In this document: positions 36,690-46,519 of the stretch, piece after piece
Layout: every line of letters starts with the position of its first letter
Numbering within the stretch: position 1 is the stretch's first letter
Source: Arenicola marina
Taxonomy: Eukaryota; Annelida; Polychaeta; Arenicolidae
Reading direction: 5' to 3'
Assembly (NCBI GenBank): GCA_964019135.1
Contig: OZ025253.1
Location: 8,623,059-8,687,058 of the forward strand
Length of the DNA: 64,000 nucleotides
Notes under the pieces: generated by a model
The model's input: the letters and a program-made list of their open reading frames with translations, nothing else
Database searches by the model: none
What the model was told of the DNA's origin: nothing
Translations under genes and position numbers: made by a program

Positions 36690-36976
36690 CTGACAGTCAA
36701 ATCGGTGTGACGGCGGCACTGAGCTGACAGTCAGGTTGGTGTGACGGCCGCACTGAGCTGACAGTCAGGTTGGTGTGACGGCTGCACTGAGCTGACAGTC
36801 GAATCGATATGACGGCTGCCCTGAGCTGACAGTCGAATCGATGTGATGGCCGCCCTGGGCTGACAGTCGAATCGGTGTGATGGCTGCCCTGGGTTGAAAG
36901 TCGAATCGGTGTGGTGGCCGCACTGGGATGACAGTCGAATCGATGTTACGGCCGCACTGAGCTGACAGTCTGACAT
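36690..36976 (+). repeat. 34-bp minisatellite inside the LINE
   Basis: Eight to nine tandem copies of a 34-bp unit beginning GAGCTGACAGTC and ending GACGGCCGCACT separate the ORF1 remnant from the endonuclease domain. The first unit starts from LINE sequence (GGGCTGACAGTC), so the array seems to have grown out of the element itself. Adjacent copies share paired changes (CAGGTTGG against CGAATCGA), indicating successive duplication. Confidence 0.92.
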
Positions 36977-38204
36977 TTGAGCCTTAATGTTGCGTCAATT
37001 AATTCCAAGTTTGATGAGTTACAGGTATTTGTTCAGTGGTTGAGAACTAAGGGTGTAAGATTTTCGGCCATTTGTATACAGGAGACTTGGCTATCTGATG
37101 ATTCAGATATGTCGTGCTATCAGTTAGACGATTATCAGTTAATTTATCAGGGAAAATACTGCAGCACACGTGGTGGCCTAATGGTTTATCTAAATGCGAG
37201 ATTTACATATAAAGTATCATTGCCCCCAGTTATATCAGATATATGGGAATGTCAGCTCATAGAAATAAGTGGGGCATCTTCGTTCAAGAAAATAATATTA
37301 GGAAATATATACAGGCCACCCCGTGACATAAATGAAAATTATGTGTTATTCACGGAGGAACTTTGCCGCCTGTTACATGTCTACCAAAATAGTCGAAGTG
37401 AAGTTCTCGTTTCGGGGGACTTTAACAGACTTGCTTAGATTAAAAGAAAATCCAGTATACACGGATTATCTCGACGCGATTATCGCTTCAGGTTTCTTCC
37501 CCCACATCACGCTAGCTACAAGATTGTCTAGACACAGAGGCACGCCAATTGACAATATATTCTGCAAACTAAGTTCCAACACAATCAGCACAACAGCGGG
37601 AATTCTGCTAAAGGCGATATCTGACCATCTACCATATTTTCTTTCACTCGACATCGACATCCGCCACACTATAAAAAGCCACCTACATGTTAAAACACGC
37701 AAATATGACCCAAAATCTATTGCTACTTTCCAAAAGTACATACAAGACTCCAACATACTTGGTAAACTTGAGACAGTAACCTGCGATCCTAACTGTAGCT
37801 ATAACATAGTAGATAGCATTCTAAGAGACGCAACAGAACATGCTTTTCCTATAAAACAAGTCAAATTCAATAAAAGAAAATACAAGAAATCTGACTGGAT
37901 TACCAAAGGAATAATAAAGTCTATAACTTTTAGAGATAAACTCTACAGGCAATTACAGAATACTTTAAGAAATAGTGCCCAATACAACATACTTAAAGTG
38001 AGCCTGAAGACCTATAATAACATCCTTAAACAGAGCATTAAAACGGCAAAACAAACGTATTATTGTAGACGTTTCAACCTGTATAAAAATGATATCAAAA
38101 ATACATGGATAGAAATAAAAAATGTTTTGAGTAGCTCAAAAGATAAAGAAAGGCTACCCAACTGTTATCTTACTTGCGAAATTAAAACATTATGGTCTGA
38201 GTAA
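36977..38204 (+). pseudogene. LINE ORF2 endonuclease domain and linker, frameshifted
   Basis: The frame 36977-37438 has the apurinic/apyrimidinic endonuclease motifs ICIQETWLSDD, GGLMVYLNA, ILGNIYRPP and VSGDFN. A frameshift near 37430 leads to 37332-38204, which continues with the HRGTPIDNIF and ISDHLPYF blocks. These belong to the catalytic C-terminal part of the domain (the SDH motif). A basic linker (KKSDWITKGI) typical of the region before the reverse transcriptase follows. This domain nicks target DNA to prime reverse transcription. The frameshift rules out a working product. Confidence 0.85.
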
Positions 38205-38217
38205 CTGTGCACTGAAT

Positions 38218-39120
38218 CTCATTAAAAATTACCTGTAGAACCGTGAACAGTTTGTTTGCATTGACGGCATAAAATCTTCCCAAATGGGTCTTTCCCGTGG
38301 AGTTCCGCAATGGTCCATTTTAGGATCGCTACTCTATATAATATAAAAAATACTGACTGATATAGAGAATGCCAGCAAATTGTTTAAAGCTATTATATAC
38401 GCAGACGATACGACATTATTCAGCATATTAGAGACCACCACACCAAATATCAGGGAATTAAATAAGGAACTAACAAATATAAACGATTGGCTAAAATTAA
38501 ATGGATTGTGCCTTAGTGTACCCAAAAGAAAATTTATGGTATTTCACATGCCCTAAAAGAAAATTACTGTTCCGGAGCTTCTTATCGATGGGAACAAAAT
38601 TGAATACGTTGCAAGCTTTAATTTACTGGGCCTCACATTGGATACCCATTTAAACTGGCATAGCCATATAAATAAAGTTGCAGCAAAAATAAATAAGGTT
38701 ACGGGCGTACTTTCTAGATTAAAGAACATTCTTCCGCTCCACATTCTAATCACCATCTATAATTCGTTCATTATACCACATTTATATTATTGTATACTTG
38801 TATGGGGTCACCAAAAAGAAAGATTAAGTAAACTGCAGAAAAAAATTATCAGAATAATAGCAAATAGCAAAATAAACTCTTACACAGAACCGCTGTTTAA
38901 GGATTTGCGGCAACTAAAATTAAGAGACCTACACAAACTGCAAGAACTGAATTTTTACCATAAATATGTTAATAATGAACTTCCCATATACCTCCACCAA
39001 GCCTGGTCGTTTCAAAGGATATCCGACATACATCACCACAACACCAGACAAAAGCACAATTTTCAAACCACGAAAACCAAATATAAATTTGCCTCAAGTA
39101 CTCAATGCCAGAAATCATGA
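38218..39120 (+). pseudogene. LINE ORF2 partial reverse transcriptase
   Basis: Remnants include SRGVPQWSILGSLL (the GVPQGS block with a changed glycine) at about 38290 and YADDTTLF (the catalytic box) at about 38400, separated by stop codons. After another frameshift, a 160-codon frame (38638-39120) holds the thumb and C-terminal features: HLNWHSHINKV, IYNSFIIPHLYYCILVWG and a basic LSKLQKKIIRII. The palm N-terminal part and fingers have been lost. The pattern fits the CR1/Jockey group. Confidence 0.85.
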
Positions 39121-39553
39121 ATAATACCCCACAAATTATATTAAATAAAACAACAACTCATACTCTAAAGGGATTCACACAGTATATCAAGAAGAACATC
39201 ATCGAAACATACACCTATGAATGTACCATGCAGAACTGTTATGTTTGTTCACAACATGTTTAGCTATAATGGGACACAAATACAGTAGTCTTATGTTATA
39301 TGCCTTATGCTAAATGATTTGCGGTTGTCAATTTATGTTTCGTTATTTCTTTCATACCTTATCATACAAAATTAAGCTTTGTTTTGTTTTTTTGATGTGG
39401 GTTCCATGCCAGCGACATTTATGTTTTAATGGGACTCTCCTCGGCCAATGCCATTCTGTATCCGGTATTAGTGTAACATTATTTTGTTCCCATATATGCG
39501 TCTCTTTTTATTATCATGCCTGAAATTATCAAACAGTTAAGGAACCTGAAATC

Positions 39554-39958
39554 ATGGCCCGTAGACAAAGGCTAAAACCAATACTCCATGCCGCGAAAAA
39601 CAATGAGCGCTTCAAGGAAAGCTCATACCTGTCAGGTGACAGGCTATACATAAACAAGGTTGCCTACACCGTGGATACGCTCGACAGGCTGCCCAGTGAA
39701 CTTGACCCACTGATGATTGCCACTCCTACCAAGGGCAATGTGACCTGCTTCTGGGGCAAGGCATCCCCGCTATCGAACCACCACCCCGCGCAGCTCAGAG
39801 TTCAGGGGGTCAACTATCGCTCCGTTGAGCAGTGCTACCTACACCGCAAAGCTCTTACTCACGGAAAAGACGACCTAGCACGGGCTATATTGCAATCACG
39901 CGATGCTGGTCATGCCTGTTATCTGGCAGGAGACATCAAAGACGTCGATTATTGCTAG
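39554..39958 (+). CDS. ORF1p-like C-terminal domain fused to a NADAR domain (truncated)
   Basis: The 134-residue frame has two parts. Residues 1-52 (RRQRLKPILHAAK, SGDRLYINKVAYTVDTLDRLP) resemble the C-terminal domain of L1/Tx1-type ORF1 proteins, which bind nucleic acid. Residues 63-134 match the start of a NADAR domain: CFWGKASPLSNHHP, then GVNYRSVEQCYLHRKAL with the conserved Glu-Gln at 92-93, then a helical AILQSRDAG block. NADAR proteins hydrolyse ADP-ribose linkages; members have been shown to remove ADP-ribose from guanine. The domain is normally about 150 residues, so the second half is missing. At 39945-39958 the frame runs into an ORF2 tail in another phase. It may be a pseudogene fragment. 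The fusion is read directly from one uninterrupted frame; its function is inference. Confidence 0.65.
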   Translation: MARRQRLKPILHAAKNNERFKESSYLSGDRLYINKVAYTVDTLDRLPSELDPLMIATPTKGNVTCFWGKASPLSNHHPAQLRVQGVNYRSVEQCYLHRKALTHGKDDLARAILQSRDAGHACYLAGDIKDVDYC

Positions 39959-41099
39959 CCAAAAGGCACTATGGACTAAACGAATAATATCGGGTAATGA
40001 GCTACAAACGAAACAAAGCAAGTTAGCCCTCTGCCTAGTTGGTCTTACAACACAAGAAATCTCAAGCAAACTCTGCATCACACATATAAAGCCCCCCAAG
40101 AGTCTTTTTTATCAACAAGTCATAAAAAACTGGTTTGATGTTTTTTCGGTTGAGCCCGAGGTGGAGAGCGTGAGATATGAAAAACTATGGAATAACAAAT
40201 ACATACTAATTGGAGGAGTTCTAAGTAATACCTTTTACCCAACCTACAAGTGTTGGGCAGATCATGGAATTACACACATACATCACCTGATGGACGAGAA
40301 CAGGGGCTTTTTAGAAAAAGCTGCTTTAGAAGAAAAATACGGAATTCAAATAGACGCGCTAAAACTAAACAGCCTCATACACGCTATTCCCAAACAATGG
40401 CGTACGTCACTGCGGCGAGAGATGCAAACAGCGCACACATACAACAATCAGGAACAGCTACAGATAAGAATTAACGGACAGTACATCAATGTTGATAAAA
40501 TACAGAATCATCACATATATTGGGAACTTATCAAAAAATCACAATCCCCACCCACTGCTATTGCCACATGGCTAGAAGAGTTCCCATTTCTAACAGAAAA
40601 CAGTTTCAAAACATACTTTTCAATAGGTAATACTGCAACACGCAACACTCAGATACAAACTTTCCAGTACAAAATCCTCCATAGAATCATACCTTGTAAT
40701 TACAATCTGGTGAAATGGCACATAAAAGACAATGCAGCCTGCGATGTATGTATGGAAACTGACACAATAGAGCACTCTATGTATTACTGTACCTCTGTCA
40801 AAAAGATCTGGCAAAATATTGAACAATGGATTACAACCTTATACAATGTTCATGTGAGTCTATCAGTAGTAGACGTCTTGTGTGGTATTTCTGACGATAA
40901 AGGATCTATTTTACTGAGTATAAATTTCATTGTGGTAATGGCTAAATGGTACATCTACAAAAGTAGATTATCGGAGAGTAAGCTGTTAAATTTTGAATTA
41001 TGTAAATATGTCATCAAGAAACAGGTGCAAATGGAGCATCATGCTGATATCCTTACAGGAAAATCATCCAGATATATTGCATTGTATGAGAAAATATAA
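39945..41099 (+). pseudogene. C-terminal part of an L1/Tx1-type LINE ORF2
   Basis: A single frame (open from 39903 but recognisable from about 39945) encodes the end of an ORF2 protein. It has PLW-like linker sequence (YEKLWNNKYILIGG), a WADHGITHIHHLMDENRGF block, and then a zinc-binding-in-RT motif ACDVCMETDTIEHSMYYC (first cysteine at codon 280). The endonuclease and reverse transcriptase domains are missing, so about two thirds of the protein has been deleted. It starts where the NADAR frame breaks off, as expected if an internal deletion joined ORF1 to the ORF2 tail of one element. The terminator TAA lies at 41097-41099. It cannot encode an active transposase or RT. Confidence 0.85.
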
Positions 41100-42330
41100 T
41101 CTTGTCATGTAATTATATAATTTTATATAATATTCCGTCACATATTAATACGATATTCGCAGACCTTATTTCAACATTGCCATATTTGAGTAATCAATAA
41201 TTGTTTATCAAATAGGGGTTTATACATACAATTTGCGAAGAGTAAGGAATAAATCCAAATAAAACCTCGATGATATATCATATATATATATCAACGGTCT
41301 GTGTTGCGTATCTTCCGGTGGTTGTTTTTGCCTTCACTCGCTTCAGACAAATATCTGCTAAAGCTGTCCAAAAGGTGGGTCCATTGCGGAAGGCCTAGCC
41401 CAGATATGATTAAAAATATTTAAGAAATATAGCTGCACAAAACAGATAGACCACATATTTTTCATTTAATTGCGCCATCACAATTAAGAATATTTGTTAC
41501 GACTGGATAACACGGCTGGGAAACTAACGTTTTTTTGGCCTTTCCTACGAAAACGAGGCATTATGACGTCACTCGGATTCTTTTCGGTGACAACTTACAA
41601 AGAATGAAGAAACTTTGTCTTTTCGTGATTCAAAGGTGACACGAAAACATCCAACTCGTCTTATTTTACATTTACCATGTGGTTTAATGACGCATCCGTG
41701 TGTTGTTACTCCATGCTCTGCACATTTTGACAGCGGAATGGCGAGAAGAAGTCGATCACTTGTTCTCGCCATTTATGTTACCGCGAAGGCATGTGAGACG
41801 CTGTTTGGGGAACTCAAACAAAAGTCCGGGTGCAGGGCTAAATTTAGAACGCTATTTTGAGCTTTCGAGTCTTTTGAAAACGGATTTTTCCTCGTATATT
41901 CCCAAAGTTGGAGAACTGTGTAGCCCTATTGGCCTTATTCACATGTTGGGAATTCCCACGCGAGAACGAGGCTATACCTGCAAGTACACCGGCCCGCTAA
42001 TGACTAATGCATATGATGTGCGGCCCTGATGTATGACACAAAGGTATTTCTTTCCTGCAGTCCATGGTCACTATTAACTCTGTCATGTCATTATTGGTCA
42101 AACTAGTTAACAAATAATAACTATTTCTGCAATTTTTTTTCTTTTTCAAGCACATTTGACAATAGCCGAACGTGTAGGCCTATGCCATGCGGAACGGGTG
42201 AAGATAGCTGAGGCCCATACGTTGATTTGTTCATTGGAAAGTTAACGGCAAATTAAATCAAACGTTAATGGTGTTTTCATTTATTGCTTGAGTTACAAGC
42301 AGACGCATTACAACGCATATCGCAACGTTG
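41100..42330. other. Gene-free stretch, LINE 3' side
   Basis: The first 150-200 bases are AT-rich and probably the 3' untranslated region of the preceding LINE, ending near an (AT)n run at about 41276-41292. Short frames at 41615-42029 match no recognised family. One TGACGTCA palindrome occurs near 41563. Confidence 0.5.
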
Positions 42331-42333
42331 GAG

Positions 42334-42410
42334 ACCGCGTAGCTCAGTCGGTAGAGCGTTTCTTTTATGATAGTGGGGTCGTGCGTTCCATTCTCAAGGG
42401 GTGCAATTAT
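42334..42410 (+). repeat. tRNA-like sequence, likely SINE head or tRNA pseudogene
   Basis: GCGTAGCTCAGTCGGTAGAGCG matches a canonical tRNA D-arm and RNA polymerase III A box. About 35 bases later GTGCGTTCCATTCTC is a degenerate B box, and a TTTTTTTT run at about 42411 could terminate pol III transcription. The acceptor and anticodon stems do not pair well, so this is not an intact tRNA gene. The stretch from 42411 to 42975 holds no gene that I can support. Confidence 0.6.
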
Positions 42411-42977
42411 TTTTTTTCGCGGCATTTCGTGCAACAACCACATAAAAGTGGTCATCACTGTTTTAAGATTAGTCTTGTGCATCTAGGCGTAAGCGACCGA
42501 TTAGTTCATGCAACGGCCCAGGCACAGTCAATAAGTACGTGCATGGAGGGGACGTGGTGGAGGGGGGGGGGAGGGTGGGTAGAATTATTGTGACATTGGT
42601 CCCTTCATCAGATAAAATATGTCAGCATAATTTCATATACCCAGCATAATATCCCCCCATGCTCCGATCATACAATACCGGGTAAAACGCGGAATTCAAC
42701 AACGGTGGTGTGCACAAGTTTTCAGGTGGGCCTATCTATCATATTGGTAGCAGGCAAAGAATGTCCGGGTCATAAGATTCACTCAATACTCAATAAAAAT
42801 ACTCAAAATAAAGACAAAAACAATAGTAGGTCTAGAGACTGATATGTTACAGCACAAAGATCCTAGCTAACGTGGAAAGAGAGTTGAAAAATATAGGAGG
42901 GCTTCCATGTCAATTGACCCTTGTTGCTTTATTTTTTTTGGTTTATACCCCACTTTTTTTTCAAATATCCCTTATGA

Positions 42978-43765
42978 AAATATACTATGGTTTACCATGG
43001 TAAACCATGGTAAACCATGACATACCATAGTATACCATGGTATACCATGGTACAGCATGATACACGATGGTACAGCATGATAAACGATGGTATAACCATG
43101 GTAAATCATGACATACCATGGTACAGCATGATAAACCACGGTATAGCATGATAAACCATGGTATACCATGGTGAATGATGGTATTACCATGGTAAATCAT
43201 GACATACCATGGTACAGCATGGTATACCATGGTATAGCATGATAAACCATGGTATACCATGGTGAATCATGATATACCATGACATAGCATGGTATACCAT
43301 GGCATAGCATGGTATATCATGGTACAGCATGATAAACCATTGTATACCAAGGTAAACAATGGTATTACCATGGTAAATCATGATATACCATGGTGTAGCA
43401 TGGTATACCATGGCATTGCCTGATATACCATGGTACAGCATGATAAACTATGGTATACCATGGTTAACGATGGTATTACCCTGATAAACCATGGTATATC
43501 ATGGTTTACCATAAAATATTATGGATGTAATGGCATATCATGGTATACCATGCTAATACCATGCTTTATCATGCAGTACGTCCCACAATATATCATGGTT
43601 ATGCCATGGTATTACTTGGGTATATCTGGTATAGCATGGTATATCTTGTGTATATCATGGTGTATCTGTGGTATATCATGATACTATGGTAATATCCTGG
43701 CACCATGGTAATATCATGGTATTACTGTGGTATATCATTATATATAATTATACCATGGAAGAAAA
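42978..43765. repeat. Self-complementary satellite, CATGGTATACCATG
   Basis: The tract is composed of overlapping ACCATGG and CATGGTATACCATGG words with variants (CATGATAAACC, CATGGTAAATC). Most units are inverted repeats of themselves, so either strand can fold into hairpins at almost any register. Open frames on both strands (for example 42985-43441 minus) are repeat artefacts. A related short array lies at 44907-44994. Confidence 0.93.
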
Positions 43766-43858
43766 ATTCACCTGCCGAGCGGACATTTTCGCGTTTTAAG
43801 CTGTTTGAACGTTTGGGCCGTTTTCCGGGGTAAAACGCCCCTTACGAGCGTCTGTTTG

Positions 43859-43878
43859 CCCCCCCCCCCCCCCCCCGC
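43859..43878. repeat. Poly-C run
   Basis: A run of about 18 cytosines ends a short AT/GC-balanced spacer after the palindromic satellite. Up to 44150 nothing gene-like is visible. Confidence 0.9.
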
Positions 43879-44154
43879 CGCAAACCCAATAGTGTACTAA
43901 GTGGCAGATGTACAGGAGGCAGATTGCGCTGCCGCCTAGCGGAGATGCGCAGTGGTGATCGCAAGGCGCATGCGCGAAGTTTTAAAAATATTGCGGAAAG
44001 GCGAGCGGAGTACGGCATGTGTACGATTACTATTAGCTTATATTCACGAATATTTGCTTGTAGATATCGATGAAAGGTATGTATTTATAAATACTATACT
44101 GTATAGCACCTGAAGACACCAAGATTTTAGCGTGACACCATGGCATAAATACAA

Positions 44155-44535
44155 AAGGAGCCCTTATAGTGGAGCAGATAAGGGTGTTTTTTCAGCGGAA
44201 TCGTTCACATTGTGAGACAAGCACCAAACTTGACATAGACGTTCCCCTGGGACTTGTTTTCTAAAAAAGCCCGTTAGCCACTTAAAAATCCAAAATGGCG
44301 GCCATTTTCGCCGTTAAAGTTGATTGTGTAGTCCGACTTTAATTATTTTGATGTCGGTTTATATGTTTAAGACCACGCTAAAACAGAATTTGCAGATCTT
44401 AGCGACCATCTTTTTAAGTGGCTAACGGGCTTTTTGTTTAAACTAGACCCAGGGGAACGTCCATGCCAAATTTGGTGCTTGTCTCACAAAGTGAACGATT
44501 TTTTCACTTATCTGTTCCACTATTATAAATTGAGA
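44155..44535. mobile_element. Foldback (long inverted repeat) element
   Basis: The left arm (about 44155-44300) and the right arm (about 44400-44535) are imperfect reverse complements for about 135-145 bp. They share words such as GTGAGACAAGCACCAAA, ACGTTCCCCTGGG and AAAGCCCGTTAGCCACTTAAAAA. The 100-bp spacer contains CCAAAATGGCGGCCATTTTCGCCG, itself a small palindrome. This is the structure of a MITE or foldback transposon. No ORF is present. Confidence 0.85.
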
Positions 44536-44906
44536 TTTGTTTACACTATATACAGACTACAGTCTTGTCACCCACCCGCCCCCCCCCCACCATATCTGTT
44601 GATCTGCTGGGTGAAATGGCGAACACCGGATAGAGTGAAGAGGATAAGCCTGCCCCCCCCCCCCCCTTTCTCGATCTAGAGCCTGGAGCCAGTTTCATGA
44701 AACGGTTGTCTGTTCTTATGTGCAGATGTGTATGAACCTTCGTACAGCGATTGCATGAGACCTATATGTCCTGTTCCTCTCGTTAACATAAGATACTGTC
44801 TTGATTCCATTGTACATGTGTCTCGGAGTGCATGCCTCAACCTTAGACCTGTTGCGTGCCTGTCTCCAATTATTTGGTGGTATTGGTGTGGGGAAGTTGA
44901 AGGCTA

Positions 44907-44994
44907 CATGGTAATTTACCATGGTAATTTACCATGGTATTATACCATGGTAAAATACCATGGTAAAATACCATGGTATGATGCCATGTTAAAC
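44907..44994. repeat. Short CCATGGTAATTTACCATGG array
   Basis: A smaller array of the palindromic family seen at 42978-43765, here mostly with the TAATTTACCATGG and TAAAATACCATGG variants. It lies about 370 bp beyond the foldback element. Confidence 0.9.
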
Positions 44995-44999
44995 CACTT

Positions 45000-46519
45000 A
45001 CTGCTCATTTCCCTCCGCCATCTTGGACGATAATCGACTAGAGGAACCGTGGGTGGCAGCATGGTTCGTTCCGTTTGTCGTCGAAATGAATACATCGTGA
45101 TCGGACGGATCATGCTTTATGCACAAATAAATACCTTATATTGAACTATATACTCATTATACAGTTAGACAAGCCCGAACCTAGCAAACAATAAGTGTTT
45201 TTCAAACCCACTCGATTTTTCAAGTGCAAACATCGCAGCCAACCGGTTCCGAGCACTCAAACGTTGACAACAATGAGAGGGCGCCACGCAGCTGTAGCAA
45301 GGCGTTAGCTTGACGCACTCGTTTTAAAAGCACAGGTTTTTTTGTCGGTCCCCAAAAGCACATATATCAGAATTATTACCTCCAAGAACTGTGCGACTAT
45401 ATTATAGGGCGACGCCTTCAAATCGACCGCTAACGTGAATAGCTAACACGGCCATTAAACACTAACAATATCCCGATTATCAAACACTTCAATTGCTCAG
45501 AAAACATCACAAGCGTTCTCGCTTTGAATAATGCTGTTGGCGACAACCCGGAGGAATTGAAAACCAGAGTATGCATCACTTTAAGTAGCAATTAAGACGA
45601 GAATGGTGTGATATTTTGAATGATACAAGTATTGGTTATTGCATCTTTCTTCACAAAAGAGAAGAAAACTGCAGTCATGTCACAAAGTGTATGCCGCACT
45701 ATACAAACCTACTTTCGAGCCATTTGCGTCAGATATGTATTACTAGTCCTAATTGTTCATTGCATGTTACATATATCGTAGTTATCAAGTAATGTCCATA
45801 AAAATCAAACAACCATGAAATAAGTGGCCTGTTATTTTGTTAAGACCGTCCCCCACGTAACTGATCCACAGCCTATTATATCAAGGCGAAATAAGTAGTA
45901 AAATGATAAAATAAGTACACATTAGTCACACAACACATGATGCTCCGAGAGAGAATAATTCCCCAATCCACGGCCGTATGAAAACCTTAGTGACTAAGAA
46001 GCGATGTTTCCTAGATCATTTTATTAAAAAGCCCAGGGATACAGCACGCAGATATCGAGGGTGACATAAACAGCGGAACCAGACATTAACTAGTCTGTAT
46101 TTGCGATTCCGGTATGTGCCATATCATAACGTAAACGTGTCAGACCTGATCCGCATAAAACGACTGCAACGTGCAGGCATTCTGGGAGAAAGGCAATCAC
46201 TTCTACAATCAAACTACAGGTAAAATAGTCGCATATTTTACTGTACTATGGCCCCGAGGCCTAAAGTAATAAAGCTATGAATTATTATAAAAAATTAGTT
46301 ACATATCAATATTAGCAACACGTATTCAATTTGTTAAGAGAAACAAAACACACATCTACGGTTCCACGCTGCATATATACAAATGTATGTATTTTGCCCA
46401 TCGCCACGACATATTTGTTATGGGCTTAAGGCCACGACTCCCATATCAATACTAATTTATATTCCGGGATATCTATAACGCGTGATTGGTTACCTTTAAG
46501 CTTATTATATGAAACGTAT
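45000..46519. other. Gene-free 3' flank of DEG/ENaC copy 3
   Basis: No supportable gene. The sequence directly after the stop codon of copy 3 (46450-46519, minus strand) resembles the 3' flank of copy 1 (GATACGTTTCATATAATAAG, ACGCGTTAT, ATATCCC.GAATATA), and this similarity then stops. A minus-strand AATAAA at about 46020-46026 is a possible polyadenylation signal about 500 bp downstream. Confidence 0.45.

Larger units (their letters stand above)
36144..39263 (+). mobile_element. Degenerate CR1/Jockey-like LINE (ORF1, endonuclease, partial RT)
   Basis: Pieces follow in the order of a non-LTR retrotransposon: a coiled-coil ORF1p-like segment, an apurinic endonuclease domain, a partial reverse transcriptase with its YADD box, and the C-terminal region. 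Frameshifts, stops, an internal deletion of the RT fingers near 38204-38218, and a tandem-repeat expansion at 36690-36976 make it inactive. The final coding remnant continues in another frame to TAG at 39261-39263 (words TLKGFTQYIKKNIIETY). The remaining 39264-39553 is probably its 3' untranslated region. Confidence 0.85.

Noticed and set aside
42334..42410. Functional tRNA gene
   Set aside because: Good A box, but weak B box and no proper acceptor or anticodon stem pairing.
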